From Alteribacter natronophilus (lineage in GTDB: Bacteria > Bacillota > Bacilli > Bacillales > Salisediminibacteriaceae): DNA of 64,000 nucleotides. The stretch is from positions 186,001-250,000 of the forward strand of contig NZ_VCRO01000005.1 of the NCBI RefSeq assembly GCF_006007885.1, read 5' to 3'. The position numbers were made by a program, and so were the translations under genes. Below the pieces are notes generated by a model. The model was not told where the DNA came from. It did not search any database and was given only the letters and a program-made list of their open reading frames with translations. Of this stretch, positions 32,843 through 41,632 are shown one piece after another; the stretch's first letter is position 1; every line of letters starts with the position of its first letter.

Positions 32843-35020
32843 ATGATTGCACAGGCTGAACAGCTGCTTCATCAGCACTTTGGATACGAGAAGTTCCGCC
32901 CCGGCCAGGAACAGATCATCAGCCGGGTTTTTGAAGGCCGTCCTGTTATGGGCATCATGCCGACCGGGGGAGGTAAATCGATCTGCTATCAGATCCCCTC
33001 CCTTCTTTTTCCCGGGCTAACCCTTGTCATCTCTCCCCTCATTTCCCTCATGAAGGATCAGGTCGATGAGCTGAAGGAAGCGCAGGTCGGCGCGGCTTTT
33101 ATTAACAGTTCTTTGAGCTACGAGGAGACGGATGCGGTAATCGCTTCCGTGCGCGAAGGTGAAGTGAAGGTCCTTTACGTGGCGCCGGAGCGTTTTGAGA
33201 TGCCCGGGTTTATCCAGCTGCTCCGTACGCTGGACGTGGCGCTTATCGCTGTTGACGAGGCACACTGTGTCTCCCAGTGGGGGCACGACTTCCGCCCGAG
33301 CTACATGCGGATTCCGGAAGTGATTGGAAATCTCGGGCAGACCCCCTCCCTTCTTGCTCTGACGGCAACGGCAACGCCTGAAGTGCGGGATGACATCTGC
33401 CGGGCGTTCGGCATCAATGCTGACAACGTTGTTCAGACCGGATTCGCACGGGACAACCTGTCGTTTCACGTTTTGAAAGGCCAGGCCCGTGACCGGTACA
33501 TAACCGAATATGTCGGGAAAAATGCAGGTGAGCCGGGGATTATATATACTTCCACCCGTAAGGAAGCCGAGCGTATTCACGGGATGCTCGAGAATAAAGG
33601 GCTCGCGGCCGGCAAGTACCACGGCGGCATGTCCGGTGCAGCCCGCCAGTCGAGCCAGGAGGACTTTGTGTACGACCGGATCGACGTGATGGTGGCGACC
33701 AACGCCTTCGGTATGGGGATCAACAAATCGAACGTGCGGTACGTCATTCATTTTCAGATTCCCGGCAATATCGAGAGCTACTACCAGGAAGCCGGCCGGG
33801 CCGGGCGTGACGGTGAGCCGTCGGAGTGTGTCCTTCTTTACTCCGCCCAGGACGTGCGGGTGCAGCAGTTTCTCATCGACCAGGGTGACGGCAGCGACGC
33901 GCGTAAGCAGAATGAAATGCAGAAGCTGAGGCAGATGGTGAACTACTGCCACACAGAAGGCTGCCTCCAGAGTTATATCCTCGAGTATTTCGGCGACAGC
34001 GGCGCAGAGCCGTGCGGCCGCTGCAGCAGCTGCACCGACACCCGGGAAACGGAAGACGTGACCCGGGACGCCCAGATGGTATTTTCCTGCATTAAGCGGA
34101 TGAACGAACGGTTCGGAAAAACGATGGTTGCCCAGGTGCTTACCGGTTCATCGAATCAGAAAGTGCGGGAGATGGGCTTTGAGCAGCTCTCAACATACGG
34201 GCTTATGAAAAGCCGGACCGCCAAAGACGTAGGTCAGTTCATTGATTATCTCGTTGCTGAAGAGTACCTGCGCATGACCGGGAGTGCCTATCCGGTGCTT
34301 GCCCTCGGTGAAAAAGCGGTACCTGTTTTAAAAGGTCATGAAAAAGTAGTGAAAAAAGCCGAACAGAAAGTCGAGCGTGTGGCGGAAACCGATCCTCTTT
34401 TTGCAGAGCTTCGGGAACTGCGCCGGGAACTGGCCCGGGAGCACAGCATCGCCCCTTATATGGTGTTTTCCGACCGGACGCTAAAAGAACTGTGCCGGGT
34501 GATGCCGCGGGATGAACAGGCAATGCTCACCGTGAAAGGTGTCGGGGAGCAGAAAATTGAAAAGTACGGCACCGCCTTTCTCGAGCGGATCGCAGCGTAT
34601 GCGGAGAAGAATGGTGATAGTGACAGCACCGGTTCAGTTGATGCAGCCGGTTCTGAAGCTGCCGGCACCGCAGGATACCCGGCGGAAACCGTGGACGATG
34701 CGCCCGGCGGGAGCAAACAGGCGGACAAAGTGCCGAGTCATTTTATTACGTTCCGTATGTACGAAGACGGCGCGTCACTCGAAGTGATTGCCGAGGAGAG
34801 GGGCATAAAACGTTCCACTGCCGGCGAGCACCTGCTCCGCTGCGCGGATGAAGGAGAAAAAGTGGACTTTTCCCGGCTCGTCGGAGTGGAAGTCCAGGAT
34901 CAGGTGAGAAACGTCGTGAAGGAAGTCGATCCTTCCGAGGGCCTCAAGCCGGTTAAGGAAGCGCTGCCTGACGGTGTGGAGTATTTTCAGATTAAAGCGG
35001 TGCTTCAGGGGTTTGTGTAG
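32843..35020 (+). CDS. recQ: ATP-dependent DNA helicase RecQ
   Basis: A 725-residue 3'-5' DNA helicase of recombination and fork repair. It shows FRPGQEQIISRVFEGRPVMG, Walker A MPTGGGKSICYQIP, the DEAH box AVDEAHCVSQWGHDFRPSY, TNAFGMGINKSNVRYVIHF and QEAGRAGRDG in the helicase core. A zinc-binding cysteine set (CHTEGCLQSYILEYF ... CGRCSSC) begins the RQC region. An HRDC-like domain (about residues 520-595) and a C-terminal helix-turn-helix (about 635-725, MYEDGASLEVIAEERGIKRS) follow, separated by an Ala/Gly/Asp-rich linker. Full length. AAAAGGAGCG precedes the ATG. Confidence 0.93.
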   Translation: MIAQAEQLLHQHFGYEKFRPGQEQIISRVFEGRPVMGIMPTGGGKSICYQIPSLLFPGLTLVISPLISLMKDQVDELKEAQVGAAFINSSLSYEETDAVIASVREGEVKVLYVAPERFEMPGFIQLLRTLDVALIAVDEAHCVSQWGHDFRPSYMRIPEVIGNLGQTPSLLALTATATPEVRDDICRAFGINADNVVQTGFARDNLSFHVLKGQARDRYITEYVGKNAGEPGIIYTSTRKEAERIHGMLENKGLAAGKYHGGMSGAARQSSQEDFVYDRIDVMVATNAFGMGINKSNVRYVIHFQIPGNIESYYQEAGRAGRDGEPSECVLLYSAQDVRVQQFLIDQGDGSDARKQNEMQKLRQMVNYCHTEGCLQSYILEYFGDSGAEPCGRCSSCTDTRETEDVTRDAQMVFSCIKRMNERFGKTMVAQVLTGSSNQKVREMGFEQLSTYGLMKSRTAKDVGQFIDYLVAEEYLRMTGSAYPVLALGEKAVPVLKGHEKVVKKAEQKVERVAETDPLFAELRELRRELAREHSIAPYMVFSDRTLKELCRVMPRDEQAMLTVKGVGEQKIEKYGTAFLERIAAYAEKNGDSDSTGSVDAAGSEAAGTAGYPAETVDDAPGGSKQADKVPSHFITFRMYEDGASLEVIAEERGIKRSTAGEHLLRCADEGEKVDFSRLVGVEVQDQVRNVVKEVDPSEGLKPVKEALPDGVEYFQIKAVLQGFV

Positions 35021-35202
35021 TTGAGTGTTTTTTTGCCCGCTGGTTATTTTCCTGGACAGGGAGTGAATCTTCCGGAATTCTTCGGGAGATTCCGTCATAA
35101 GCCCTTCATTGAAAATCATTTTTTAAATGCGGGTCTATACCTCCCTGGTCTTTAATAGGATAGTCAGTAGTGGACTGATTCCTGAAAACGGGAGGCCAGA
35201 TT

Positions 35203-35856
35203 ATGTATCCGAATCTACCGGCGCACCGAAACGATGAGACGAGGAACATGATTAAAGTGAAAGGCGAGGGATCGGTTACCTCTGCACCTGACCGGGCGGA
35301 TGTAGCGCTCGGGGTGGTGAACGAAGAAATGGATGTGGGTACCGCCCAGCAGGAAAATGCCGAAGCGATCAGAAATGTTATCGACGCGGTCACCTCTCTT
35401 GGTGTACCTGAGGAAAACATTCAGACGGTCGAGTACCGTATCGATACGCAGTATGACTTCATAGACGGTGAACAGCAGTTTAGGGGTTACCGTGTCACTC
35501 ATATGCTTCAGATCACCCTGGACGATCTCGATCTCACCGGTCAGGTGGTGGATGACGCGGTTGAGGCCGGCGCCAACACGATTTCATCGATCACCTTCTC
35601 CATTTCGGACCCCGCTTCTCTTTATAACGAGGCGCTGGAACTGGCTCTTCGGGATGCAAAAGGAAAAGCGGAGACGATCGCAGATGAGCTTGGCGTGTTC
35701 GTAGATGAACCCCCTGTTACAGTACGTGAAATATCCCCATCGACATCACCTGTGCCGTATCAGACGGCGCTTTACGCCAAAGCGGAGGGCACCCCGATTC
35801 AGCCGGGAACTCTGACGATTCTGGCATTGGTGGAAACGGATTACAGGTATAACTGA
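35203..35856 (+). CDS. SIMPL domain (DUF541) protein
   Basis: A 217-residue protein with a SIMPL domain: IKVKGEGSVTSAPDRADVAL at the start, then the paired strand RGYRVTHMLQITLDDLDLTG and the closing ILALVETDYRY. Many SIMPL proteins are periplasmic or secreted; this one has no signal peptide, so a cytoplasmic location is likely. Functions in the family are poorly known (interleukin receptor signalling in eukaryotes, oxidative stress in bacteria). GGAGG is 7 nt before the ATG. A GAATCTTCCG hairpin lies in the 180-bp region upstream. Confidence 0.8.
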   Translation: MYPNLPAHRNDETRNMIKVKGEGSVTSAPDRADVALGVVNEEMDVGTAQQENAEAIRNVIDAVTSLGVPEENIQTVEYRIDTQYDFIDGEQQFRGYRVTHMLQITLDDLDLTGQVVDDAVEAGANTISSITFSISDPASLYNEALELALRDAKGKAETIADELGVFVDEPPVTVREISPSTSPVPYQTALYAKAEGTPIQPGTLTILALVETDYRYN

Positions 35857-35867
35857 TAATAATGCCG

Positions 35868-35898
35868 GCCTGCCCGTTATTGGGCAGGCGGTTTTTTT
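35868..35898 (+). terminator. Terminator of the SIMPL gene
   Basis: GCCTGCCC (35868-35875) pairs with GGGCAGGC (35882-35889), followed by GG and seven T residues. Confidence 0.9.
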
Positions 35899-35924
35899 GC
35901 TTTGAACCCCTTTCAATCCGTTTA

Positions 35925-35963
35925 AAAAGCGGCTCATCCCTTATTTACGGGTGAGCCGCTTTG
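35925..35963 (-). terminator. Terminator of the lactonase gene
   Basis: AAAGCGGCTCA pairs with TGAGCCGCTTT around a loop containing CCCTTATTTACGGG. It overlaps the end of the SMP-30 gene region. Confidence 0.8.
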
Positions 35964-35967
35964 GCTT

Positions 35968-36807
35968 TTACTGCGCGCCACGGACGATAAATACGCTGCC
36001 GGATTCGGGGTATTCGATCAGGTCCGGTTCCGTGAGTCCCACCGATGCGGTGGTGATGAACAGGTCCTGTGCGTCAGGGCCGCCGAATGCGGGACAGGTG
36101 ACTTTCTTTGCCGGAACCTCGACTGAATCCACCCATGTCCCTTCGTCCGGGTCGATAACCGCCGTTTTGTATCCGCCGAAAAGAGCGACCCAAAGGCGCC
36201 CTTCCCGATCGATTGTCATGCCATCCGGAACGCCGTCCTCCTCCTGAAATGTGTAGACGATTTCCTTATTGGCAATTGCACCGGTTGTTTCGTCGTAATG
36301 AAACTTCAGTACGCACCGGGTGCCGGTATCGATGTAGTACATCGTAACGGCTTTTTTATTCCATGCAAGTCCGTTGGATGTAGTCACATTTTTAAGAACG
36401 GTTGTACGGGTGCCGTTCTTGTCCCAGCAGTAAAGAGCCCCCGCTTCCTTCTGGCCGTTTTCTCCCATTGTGCCGGCCCAGAATCGTCCCCATGGGTCAA
36501 GCTTTCCGTCATTGAAACGAACCCCTTCAGGCAGGTCGAGTACATCCACCGGTTCTGCTTTATTTGTAATTTTGTCCCACAGGTACAGGCCGTCCTCAAA
36601 CACGACGTAGCGGCATGTACCCTTTTTTCCACCGAGTGCGCATGGCCGTTTTTCGGTGGGGTATTTTTTTATTTCAGCTTCATTGTACCCGAATTCATAA
36701 ATGGCATGTCCCTCGATATCGACCCAGTACAACCGCTCGTCCTCGCTGCACCAGAGCGGACCCTCTCCAAGTTTATTTTCGCAGTGTACCAGTTTCTCTG
36801 CTTTCAC
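35968..36807 (-). CDS. SMP-30/gluconolactonase family protein
   Basis: About 279 residues forming a six-bladed propeller that usually hydrolyses sugar or other lactones with a divalent metal. Motifs: LGEGPLWCSEDERLYWVDIE (metal-binding Glu), RFNDGKLDPWGRFWAGTM (Asn-Asp), TSNGLAWN and VPDGMTIDREGRLWVA (catalytic Asp). GTG 36807 follows GGAGGG and gives the normal start (VKAEKLV); an in-frame GTG at 36855 is possible. It lies downstream of the aminotransferase gene on the same strand, separated by a hairpin terminator. The true lactone is unknown. Confidence 0.85.
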   Translation of the reverse strand: MKAEKLVHCENKLGEGPLWCSEDERLYWVDIEGHAIYEFGYNEAEIKKYPTEKRPCALGGKKGTCRYVVFEDGLYLWDKITNKAEPVDVLDLPEGVRFNDGKLDPWGRFWAGTMGENGQKEAGALYCWDKNGTRTTVLKNVTTSNGLAWNKKAVTMYYIDTGTRCVLKFHYDETTGAIANKEIVYTFQEEDGVPDGMTIDREGRLWVALFGGYKTAVIDPDEGTWVDSVEVPAKKVTCPAFGGPDAQDLFITTASVGLTEPDLIEYPESGSVFIVRGAQ

Positions 36808-36877
36808 ACCGATCAGTCCCTCCGTCAGTTTATGATGATAGTAACTTTTTACCACTTACAGTTGCGCGGGAAACCTG

Positions 36878-36905
36878 AAAAAAAGACACCTGTATTATAC
36901 AGATG
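36878..36905 (-). terminator. Terminator at the end of the aminotransferase gene
   Basis: On the minus strand CATCTGTA pairs with TACAGGTG around TAA, then GTC and seven T residues. It overlaps the aminotransferase stop codon and separates it from the lactonase gene. Confidence 0.75.
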
Positions 36906-38214
36906 CCTTCGTCTGGCTTTCTTCATGCACAGACAGCGCTTTTTCAAGCATGTCCAGTCCTTCGTCGATCTGCTCTTTTGTAACGGTAAGCGGCGGGATC
37001 ATCCGGATCACTTCGCTTGCGTTGCCGCAGAAATAGAACAGGACACCGTTTTCCAGGGCTGTGTCGAGAATGCTGAACATGGCGTCACCATCAGGAAGAC
37101 CGGTTTCAGGATCGACAATTTCGATGCCGATCATCAGACCCTCCCCGCGGATTTTACCGATGCACGAGTGGGATTCCTTTATCTCTTCGAGTCGTTTTTT
37201 TGCGTAGGACCCGAGGGTTCTGCTGTTTTCAAGAAGGTGTTCCTCTTCGATTACGTCGAGGACGGCAAGGGCGGCTTCGCAGGCGATAGGATTACCGCCG
37301 AAGGTTGTCCCGTGACTGCCCATCGGCCATTTTTCCATCAGTGCCTTCGGTGCTGCGGTTGCACTCAGGGGCATGCCGTTTGCAATGCCCTTGGCAATGG
37401 CCATAATGTCCGGCTCGACGCCGAACGTCTGGGCTGCGAACATTTCACCGGTTCGGCCGAATCCGGTCTGCACTTCGTCAAAAATAAGGAGAAATCCGTA
37501 GCGGTCGCAGATTTCCCGGACTTTTTTCAGCCACGAAGCCGGCGGAATAATGTAGCCCCCTTCCCCGAGCACCGGTTCAAGAATGACGGCTGCCACTTCA
37601 TCGGCAGTGACCTGGTGTTTCAGAAGCTGGTCGAAATCGTGCTCGAGTTTATCGATGACATACGCTTCCGGGTCGGCACCTTCAGGGCAGGAGGAAGAAT
37701 CCGCAAACGGCACCTGAAACGTGCCGGTGTGAGGCTGAAACTTCCGGTATTTTGCCTTGGAGGTACTCACGCTCATGGCTCCCTGGGAACGGCCGTGGAA
37801 GCATCCCGTAAACGAGACAATGTAGGGGCGCTCGGTCACGTGACGGGCAAGCTTCATAGCTCCTTCGATCGCTTCCGTCCCGCTGTTGGAGAAAAAGAAG
37901 CAGTCGATCTCTCCCGGCATAACGTCGGCGAGGCGATCGGCCAGCGTCAGAATCGAGTCGTACATGATAACACCGGATGGCCCGTGGGCAAGGTGGTCGG
38001 CGCCACGCTTGATGGCGTCCACCACTTTCGGATGCCGATGGCCCACGTTTGTCGTGGCAATGCCGGACGTGAAATCAAGATACGTCTTCCCATCGGCGCC
38101 GTAGTAATAGCAGCCTTCTTCCTTTACCACCGGCAGATTCGGATGGTCCTTTGCCATGCTCGGTGCGAGGCGGTCACCCATGTTGTCGTATTTGTGTTTC
38201 CAGCTGAATGTCAT
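36895..38214 (-). CDS. Class-III aminotransferase (GabT-like)
   Basis: A 439-residue PLP enzyme moving an omega-amino group to 2-oxoglutarate or pyruvate. Motifs: [73 protein letters not shown] and the cofactor lysine in [29 protein letters not shown] is typical of the GABA and beta-alanine group. Candidate substrates are 4-aminobutyrate, beta-alanine or a related amine. Neighbours (YjiH, amidohydrolase, lactonase) suggest a small catabolic set but do not fix the substrate. A 20-bp phased array sits immediately upstream. Confidence 0.87.
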   Translation of the reverse strand: MTFSWKHKYDNMGDRLAPSMAKDHPNLPVVKEEGCYYYGADGKTYLDFTSGIATTNVGHRHPKVVDAIKRGADHLAHGPSGVIMYDSILTLADRLADVMPGEIDCFFFSNSGTEAIEGAMKLARHVTERPYIVSFTGCFHGRSQGAMSVSTSKAKYRKFQPHTGTFQVPFADSSSCPEGADPEAYVIDKLEHDFDQLLKHQVTADEVAAVILEPVLGEGGYIIPPASWLKKVREICDRYGFLLIFDEVQTGFGRTGEMFAAQTFGVEPDIMAIAKGIANGMPLSATAAPKALMEKWPMGSHGTTFGGNPIACEAALAVLDVIEEEHLLENSRTLGSYAKKRLEEIKESHSCIGKIRGEGLMIGIEIVDPETGLPDGDAMFSILDTALENGVLFYFCGNASEVIRMIPPLTVTKEQIDEGLDMLEKALSVHEESQTKASV

Positions 38215-38265
38215 GGTGTGTCTACTCCTTTTTTGGATTTTGGTTTCTAGTATTTATGATGATGG

Positions 38266-38340
38266 TTTCTTGTCCTTATTTCAATCTACTTGTACTTAAT
38301 TTAATTTTCTTGTCCTTATTTCAATTTACTTGTACTTAAC
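38266..38340. repeat. Phased 20-bp array, box CTTGTMCTTA
   Basis: Boxes CTTGTCCTTA, CTTGTACTTA, CTTGTCCTTA and CTTGTACTTA start at 38269, 38289, 38309 and 38329, exactly 20 bp apart and alternating C and A at the sixth base. The spacer is close to TTTCAATTTA. It fills the gap between the YjiH and aminotransferase genes. Confidence 0.7.
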
Positions 38341-38354
38341 CCACTTCGCGCGGT

Positions 38355-39749
38355 TTAGAAGAACAGCCAGTGCGCCATGAGGGCGGCGATTGGCAGCGTT
38401 ACGAGTGTACGCTGGATAAAGATAACCGCGAGTTCCCACAGCTTGAGGGGAATCTTGGAGCGGATGAGCAGGATGCCGATTTCGGACATGTAAATGAGCT
38501 GGGTCAGAGACAGAACGCCGATTACAAAACGTGTAAGTTCCGACTCAATGCCGCTTCCGATGACGGCCGGCAGGAACATATCGGCAAATCCGACGATGAC
38601 GGCCGGTGCAGCTGCTTCTGCTTCCGGAATCCGGAGCAGTTCAAGAAAAGGCACGACCGGCGTTGAGAGAATGTCAAATACCGGTGTGAACTCGGCGATA
38701 ATGAGTGCCGCGGTTCCGAGCACCATCACGAGCGGCAGAAGTCCTGCCCAGATATCGATTACGTTACGGACGCCTTTCATGGCAACGGCTTTCGGGCTGG
38801 TCACCTGTTCAGCTTTATCGACACCCTGTTTGACTGCCCACTTAAAAGTGGACGTATTTTCAGGTACCGATTCGTTGATCTGCTGTCCTGCAGGCTCGTA
38901 GTACGTGTCTTTTTTAAGAGAGAGCGGCGGAATACGCGGGCAGATGATCGCTGCGGCGATTCCGGCCACAACTACGGTGAAGTAGAATTCGAGAAACATA
39001 TGTTCAATACCGATGACGTTAGCAATGACGAGACTGAACGCGATCGAAGCAATGGAAAAGTTCGTCGCCACCACTGCAGCCTCTCTTCTGGAATAGTAGC
39101 CGCCTTCGTACTGCTTCGTTGTAAGGAGTACCCCTACCGTACCGCTTCCCATCCAGGATGCCATGGCGTCAACAGACGATCGTCCCGGCAGTTTAAAGAG
39201 CGGATGCATTACCTTTCTTACAAGTGTACCGATAAAATCCATCAGGCCGTATTCGAGCAGAAGCGGCATGAACAGGCTCGCAAACAGGAACCATACGGCC
39301 AGTACAGGGAGAAGGTCGTAGAGCACGACTCCGCCGGTAAATTCGTGACCGACAACGGCAGGTCCCCACTGCATGAGAGTCATGACGCCGGCGATGGCAC
39401 CGAGAGCTCTCAGTGCGGCCCACAGCGCAGGCACTTTAAAAATGGCAGAGACAGCGGGATAGCGTTCCGTGGCTGTCTGCGGCAGCGCTGACCAGATGAT
39501 CGTAAATACTGCCGATAGAACAAGTACAGCTGTCAGTCCGGGTACGAGATACGGACCGGCTGCCTGCTGAAGGGCGTCAGCCATGAGGCCGAGGCCAATG
39601 GTGATCGTCCCGTCTATGCTGATCGGAATCAGGAAAAGAAGGATCCCGATCATGGAAGGAATGATAAATTTTGCATAATGTTTAGCTGTGTACTCTTTTT
39701 CATTCAAATCCGTGTACGTCTGCTGGTTATATTCGTAGGTCGTCTTCAC
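38355..39749 (-). CDS. YjiH-family membrane protein (nucleoside-recognition Gate domain)
   Basis: A 464-residue membrane protein with about 10-11 helices. Gate-domain repeats are visible around GRSSVDAMASWMGSGTVGVLL and FADMFLPAVIGSGIESELTR, which mirror each other as in nucleoside-recognition and spore maturation permeases. Substrates of YjiH proteins are not established. GTG 39749 follows GAGGAGAG. Two palindromes upstream mark a regulated promoter. Flanked on the same strand by the amidohydrolase and aminotransferase genes, suggesting import or export of the substrate they act on (inference). Confidence 0.82.
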   Translation of the reverse strand: MKTTYEYNQQTYTDLNEKEYTAKHYAKFIIPSMIGILLFLIPISIDGTITIGLGLMADALQQAAGPYLVPGLTAVLVLSAVFTIIWSALPQTATERYPAVSAIFKVPALWAALRALGAIAGVMTLMQWGPAVVGHEFTGGVVLYDLLPVLAVWFLFASLFMPLLLEYGLMDFIGTLVRKVMHPLFKLPGRSSVDAMASWMGSGTVGVLLTTKQYEGGYYSRREAAVVATNFSIASIAFSLVIANVIGIEHMFLEFYFTVVVAGIAAAIICPRIPPLSLKKDTYYEPAGQQINESVPENTSTFKWAVKQGVDKAEQVTSPKAVAMKGVRNVIDIWAGLLPLVMVLGTAALIIAEFTPVFDILSTPVVPFLELLRIPEAEAAAPAVIVGFADMFLPAVIGSGIESELTRFVIGVLSLTQLIYMSEIGILLIRSKIPLKLWELAVIFIQRTLVTLPIAALMAHWLFF

Positions 39750-39856
39750 CGTTCTCTCTCCTCGTGTATATTTAGTCTTAAAAATTAATAATTATGATTG
39801 CGTCTGATAGTTTATAATACTAGCACGTCTGTGTATTAAAATACAACATGATATTT

Positions 39857-39905
39857 CGGTTTTTCTCGAAAAACCGCGAAAAAACATGATTGCGAACCTC
39901 GCAAT
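39857..39905. promoter_or_regulatory. Paired palindromes upstream of the YjiH gene
   Basis: CGGTTTTTCTCGAAAAACCG (39857-39876) and ATTGCGAACCTCGCAAT (39889-39905) are perfect palindromes 12 bp apart, about 110-155 bp before the YjiH start. They fit operator sites. On the minus strand AAAACCGAAATAT resembles the PurBox with one clear mismatch, which is suggestive only. Confidence 0.5.
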
Positions 39906-39930
39906 ATACACGAAAAGGTTTATTTATTCA

Positions 39931-39966
39931 TAAAAAAAGAGAGGTCCCCTCTCGGAACCTCTCTAT
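39931..39966 (-). terminator. Terminator of the amidohydrolase gene
   Basis: AGAGAGGT (39938-39945) pairs with ACCTCTCT (39957-39964), with an A run at 39932-39938 that reads as T on the minus strand. Confidence 0.8.
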
Positions 39967-39999
39967 CTCTGAATTTCCAGTATTCTCTTATACGATCCC

Positions 40000-41430
40000 T
40001 TACAACATGCCTTCCCTGACCATTTCCAGAATGTCACTGTCGGCTTTTTTTAGATCGTCTGCGGCGCGCACGCTTAAGTCATCTGCTGCTTTCTGTGCTT
40101 TTTGCACAGCTTCTTTTGCGTCCACGGTCTGAATCTGACGGTCTTCCATGACGATTGTGCCATCGATGATGGACATTTCCACCTCGTGTCCCCGCGCGGA
40201 ATATACGAGATTGGGAACGATATTTCGGATCGGGTCTGTGAGAACCGGGAACAGGGACGGCTGTTCCCCGTCAATGACAATCACGTCTGCTTTTTTCCCC
40301 GGAGAAAGGCTGCCGATCTCGTTTTCCAGGCCGAGCACCCGCGCACCTTCAATCGTTGCTGAGCGTAGGGCGAGCGTGGCATTGAACACAGTCGGGCTTT
40401 TCCGCTTTACTTTGTTCAGAAGAGCGGCCATCTTCATTTCATTGAACATCTGGTTGCAGTTGTTACCCGGTGCCTGATCGGATCCGAGACAGGCGCGGCC
40501 GCCGTTTTCAAGGAATGTGAGCATCGGCGGTACCAGGCCGTCAATGATGCCGATGCTGCCGGCACAGTAAATAAGTCCTGCTCCGCTTTTTGCAACGGTT
40601 GCCGTTTCCTCGTCCTTAGCTTCAGTCAGGTGAACAGCGAGGAGCCGGTCGTTCAGAAAGCCGTGTTCCTCCAGAAAAGGAATGCTGCGTTTTCCGTACC
40701 TTTTTTCCATCTGCCCGATTTCACGGTCGCCCTGGGCTACATGCATATGAAGTTTGGTCCCGTGTTCTTCGGCCAGATTCTGCATGTCTTTCAGGAGCTC
40801 CAGGCTCATCATGTCCGGCCCCTGTGGACCTGACAGGGCAACAATTCTGCCTTTTTCACGAAACGGGTACTTTTCGAGAAGTTCCACGTTCCGCTGCCTT
40901 TTTTCCTCGCCGACTGCCGTATCGAACGGATAAAGATCCCCCACTTCAAGCTCGGCAATGGTCTCCGGCATTTCATTCACCATTTCGGTAACGACGGCAC
41001 GGGCACCGATCCGCTCGTAATTTTCCGCCAGAGTGGGCATATGATCGTTGTAATCCCCAAACGTCGTGGTGCCGGCCTGAAGACCTTCAATTATATTGAC
41101 CATGGAACCGAGCTTTTTATCCTCTGTTGTAAGGTGGCGGGCAAATGGCCAGATCCCTTTCTGCATCCAGTCGTTCATATCCTGGGCTACACCCCGGATA
41201 AGCGTGAGGCCGGTATGCATGTGGGCATCTATGAAGCCGGGCATGACAATTTTTCCGGTGCCGTCAATCGTCCGGTGTGCGGTAAAATGGCGGGTTATCT
41301 CGCTCGTGGGACCGGCCGCTGCGATGGTACTGCCGGTGATGGCAATGGCCCCATCAGGTATGTAGCCGACACCTTTTCCTTCCATTGTGAGCAGGTGTGC
41401 TCCGGTAATCATGAGGTCTGCTGTTTTCAT
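40000..41430 (-). CDS. Amidohydrolase family deaminase/hydrolase (MtaD/SsnA/AtzA-like)
   Basis: A 476-residue metal-dependent hydrolase of the cytosine deaminase/TRZ-ATZ group. Metal ligands are seen in PGFIDAHMHTGLTLIRGVAQ (HxH), KLHMHVAQGDREI (His), LLAVHLTEAKDEE (His) and ACLGSDQAPGNNCNQM (Asp). Relatives deaminate S-adenosylhomocysteine, methylthioadenosine, guanine or triazines, so an aminated heterocycle is a reasonable but unproven substrate. The C-terminal composite domain carries GKKADVIVIDGEQPSLFPVL. A Lys/Ala/Asp helical tail of about 45 residues is extra. First of the same-strand catabolic set, with its own terminator. Confidence 0.85.
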   Translation of the reverse strand: MKTADLMITGAHLLTMEGKGVGYIPDGAIAITGSTIAAAGPTSEITRHFTAHRTIDGTGKIVMPGFIDAHMHTGLTLIRGVAQDMNDWMQKGIWPFARHLTTEDKKLGSMVNIIEGLQAGTTTFGDYNDHMPTLAENYERIGARAVVTEMVNEMPETIAELEVGDLYPFDTAVGEEKRQRNVELLEKYPFREKGRIVALSGPQGPDMMSLELLKDMQNLAEEHGTKLHMHVAQGDREIGQMEKRYGKRSIPFLEEHGFLNDRLLAVHLTEAKDEETATVAKSGAGLIYCAGSIGIIDGLVPPMLTFLENGGRACLGSDQAPGNNCNQMFNEMKMAALLNKVKRKSPTVFNATLALRSATIEGARVLGLENEIGSLSPGKKADVIVIDGEQPSLFPVLTDPIRNIVPNLVYSARGHEVEMSIIDGTIVMEDRQIQTVDAKEAVQKAQKAADDLSVRAADDLKKADSDILEMVREGML

Positions 41431-41461
41431 CTGGTATCACTCCTTGAATTGTTCTGCTGTG

Positions 41462-41490
41462 TTGACAGCATGGGCTGCACTTTTTAAAAT
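41462..41490 (+). promoter_or_regulatory. Consensus promoter of the EamA gene
   Basis: TTGACA (41462-41467), a 17-nt spacer and TAAAAT (41485-41490). Transcription would start near 41497, giving a leader of about 135 nt. Confidence 0.75.
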
Positions 41491-41511
41491 AGATAAAGAG
41501 ATACTGAACTA

Positions 41512-41610
41512 AAACCTCCCGCGGACCGGGAGGACGTGGATTTTTCTAAGAGCAGATGACTCTTACTTTTCGCCACACATCCGTAGGCTGGGTGTGTGGT
41601 TTTTATATGC
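41512..41610 (+). promoter_or_regulatory. Structured leader with terminator-like hairpin (candidate riboswitch or attenuator)
   Basis: Three hairpins follow the promoter: CCTCCCG/CGGGAGG (about 41515-41534) around CGGAC, TAAGAG/CTCTTA (about 41547-41566), and CCACACA/TGTGTGG (about 41573-41601) followed by TTTTTAT. The last has the form of an intrinsic terminator but stands before the ribosome binding site of the EamA gene. I do not recognise a known riboswitch class. Confidence 0.4.
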
Positions 41611-41632
41611 CTTTTTATGGAGGGAAATCATA

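Noticed and set aside
36298-38250. A 650-aa plus-strand frame
   Set aside because: Antisense to the aminotransferase and lactonase genes, which have clear catalytic motifs; the frame shows no recognisable domain and has Cys/His/Phe-rich antisense composition.
41512-41610. A known riboswitch class (guanidine, fluoride, preQ1, ZTP) before the EamA gene
   Set aside because: I compared remembered consensus elements and none fitted, so it is reported only as a structured leader.
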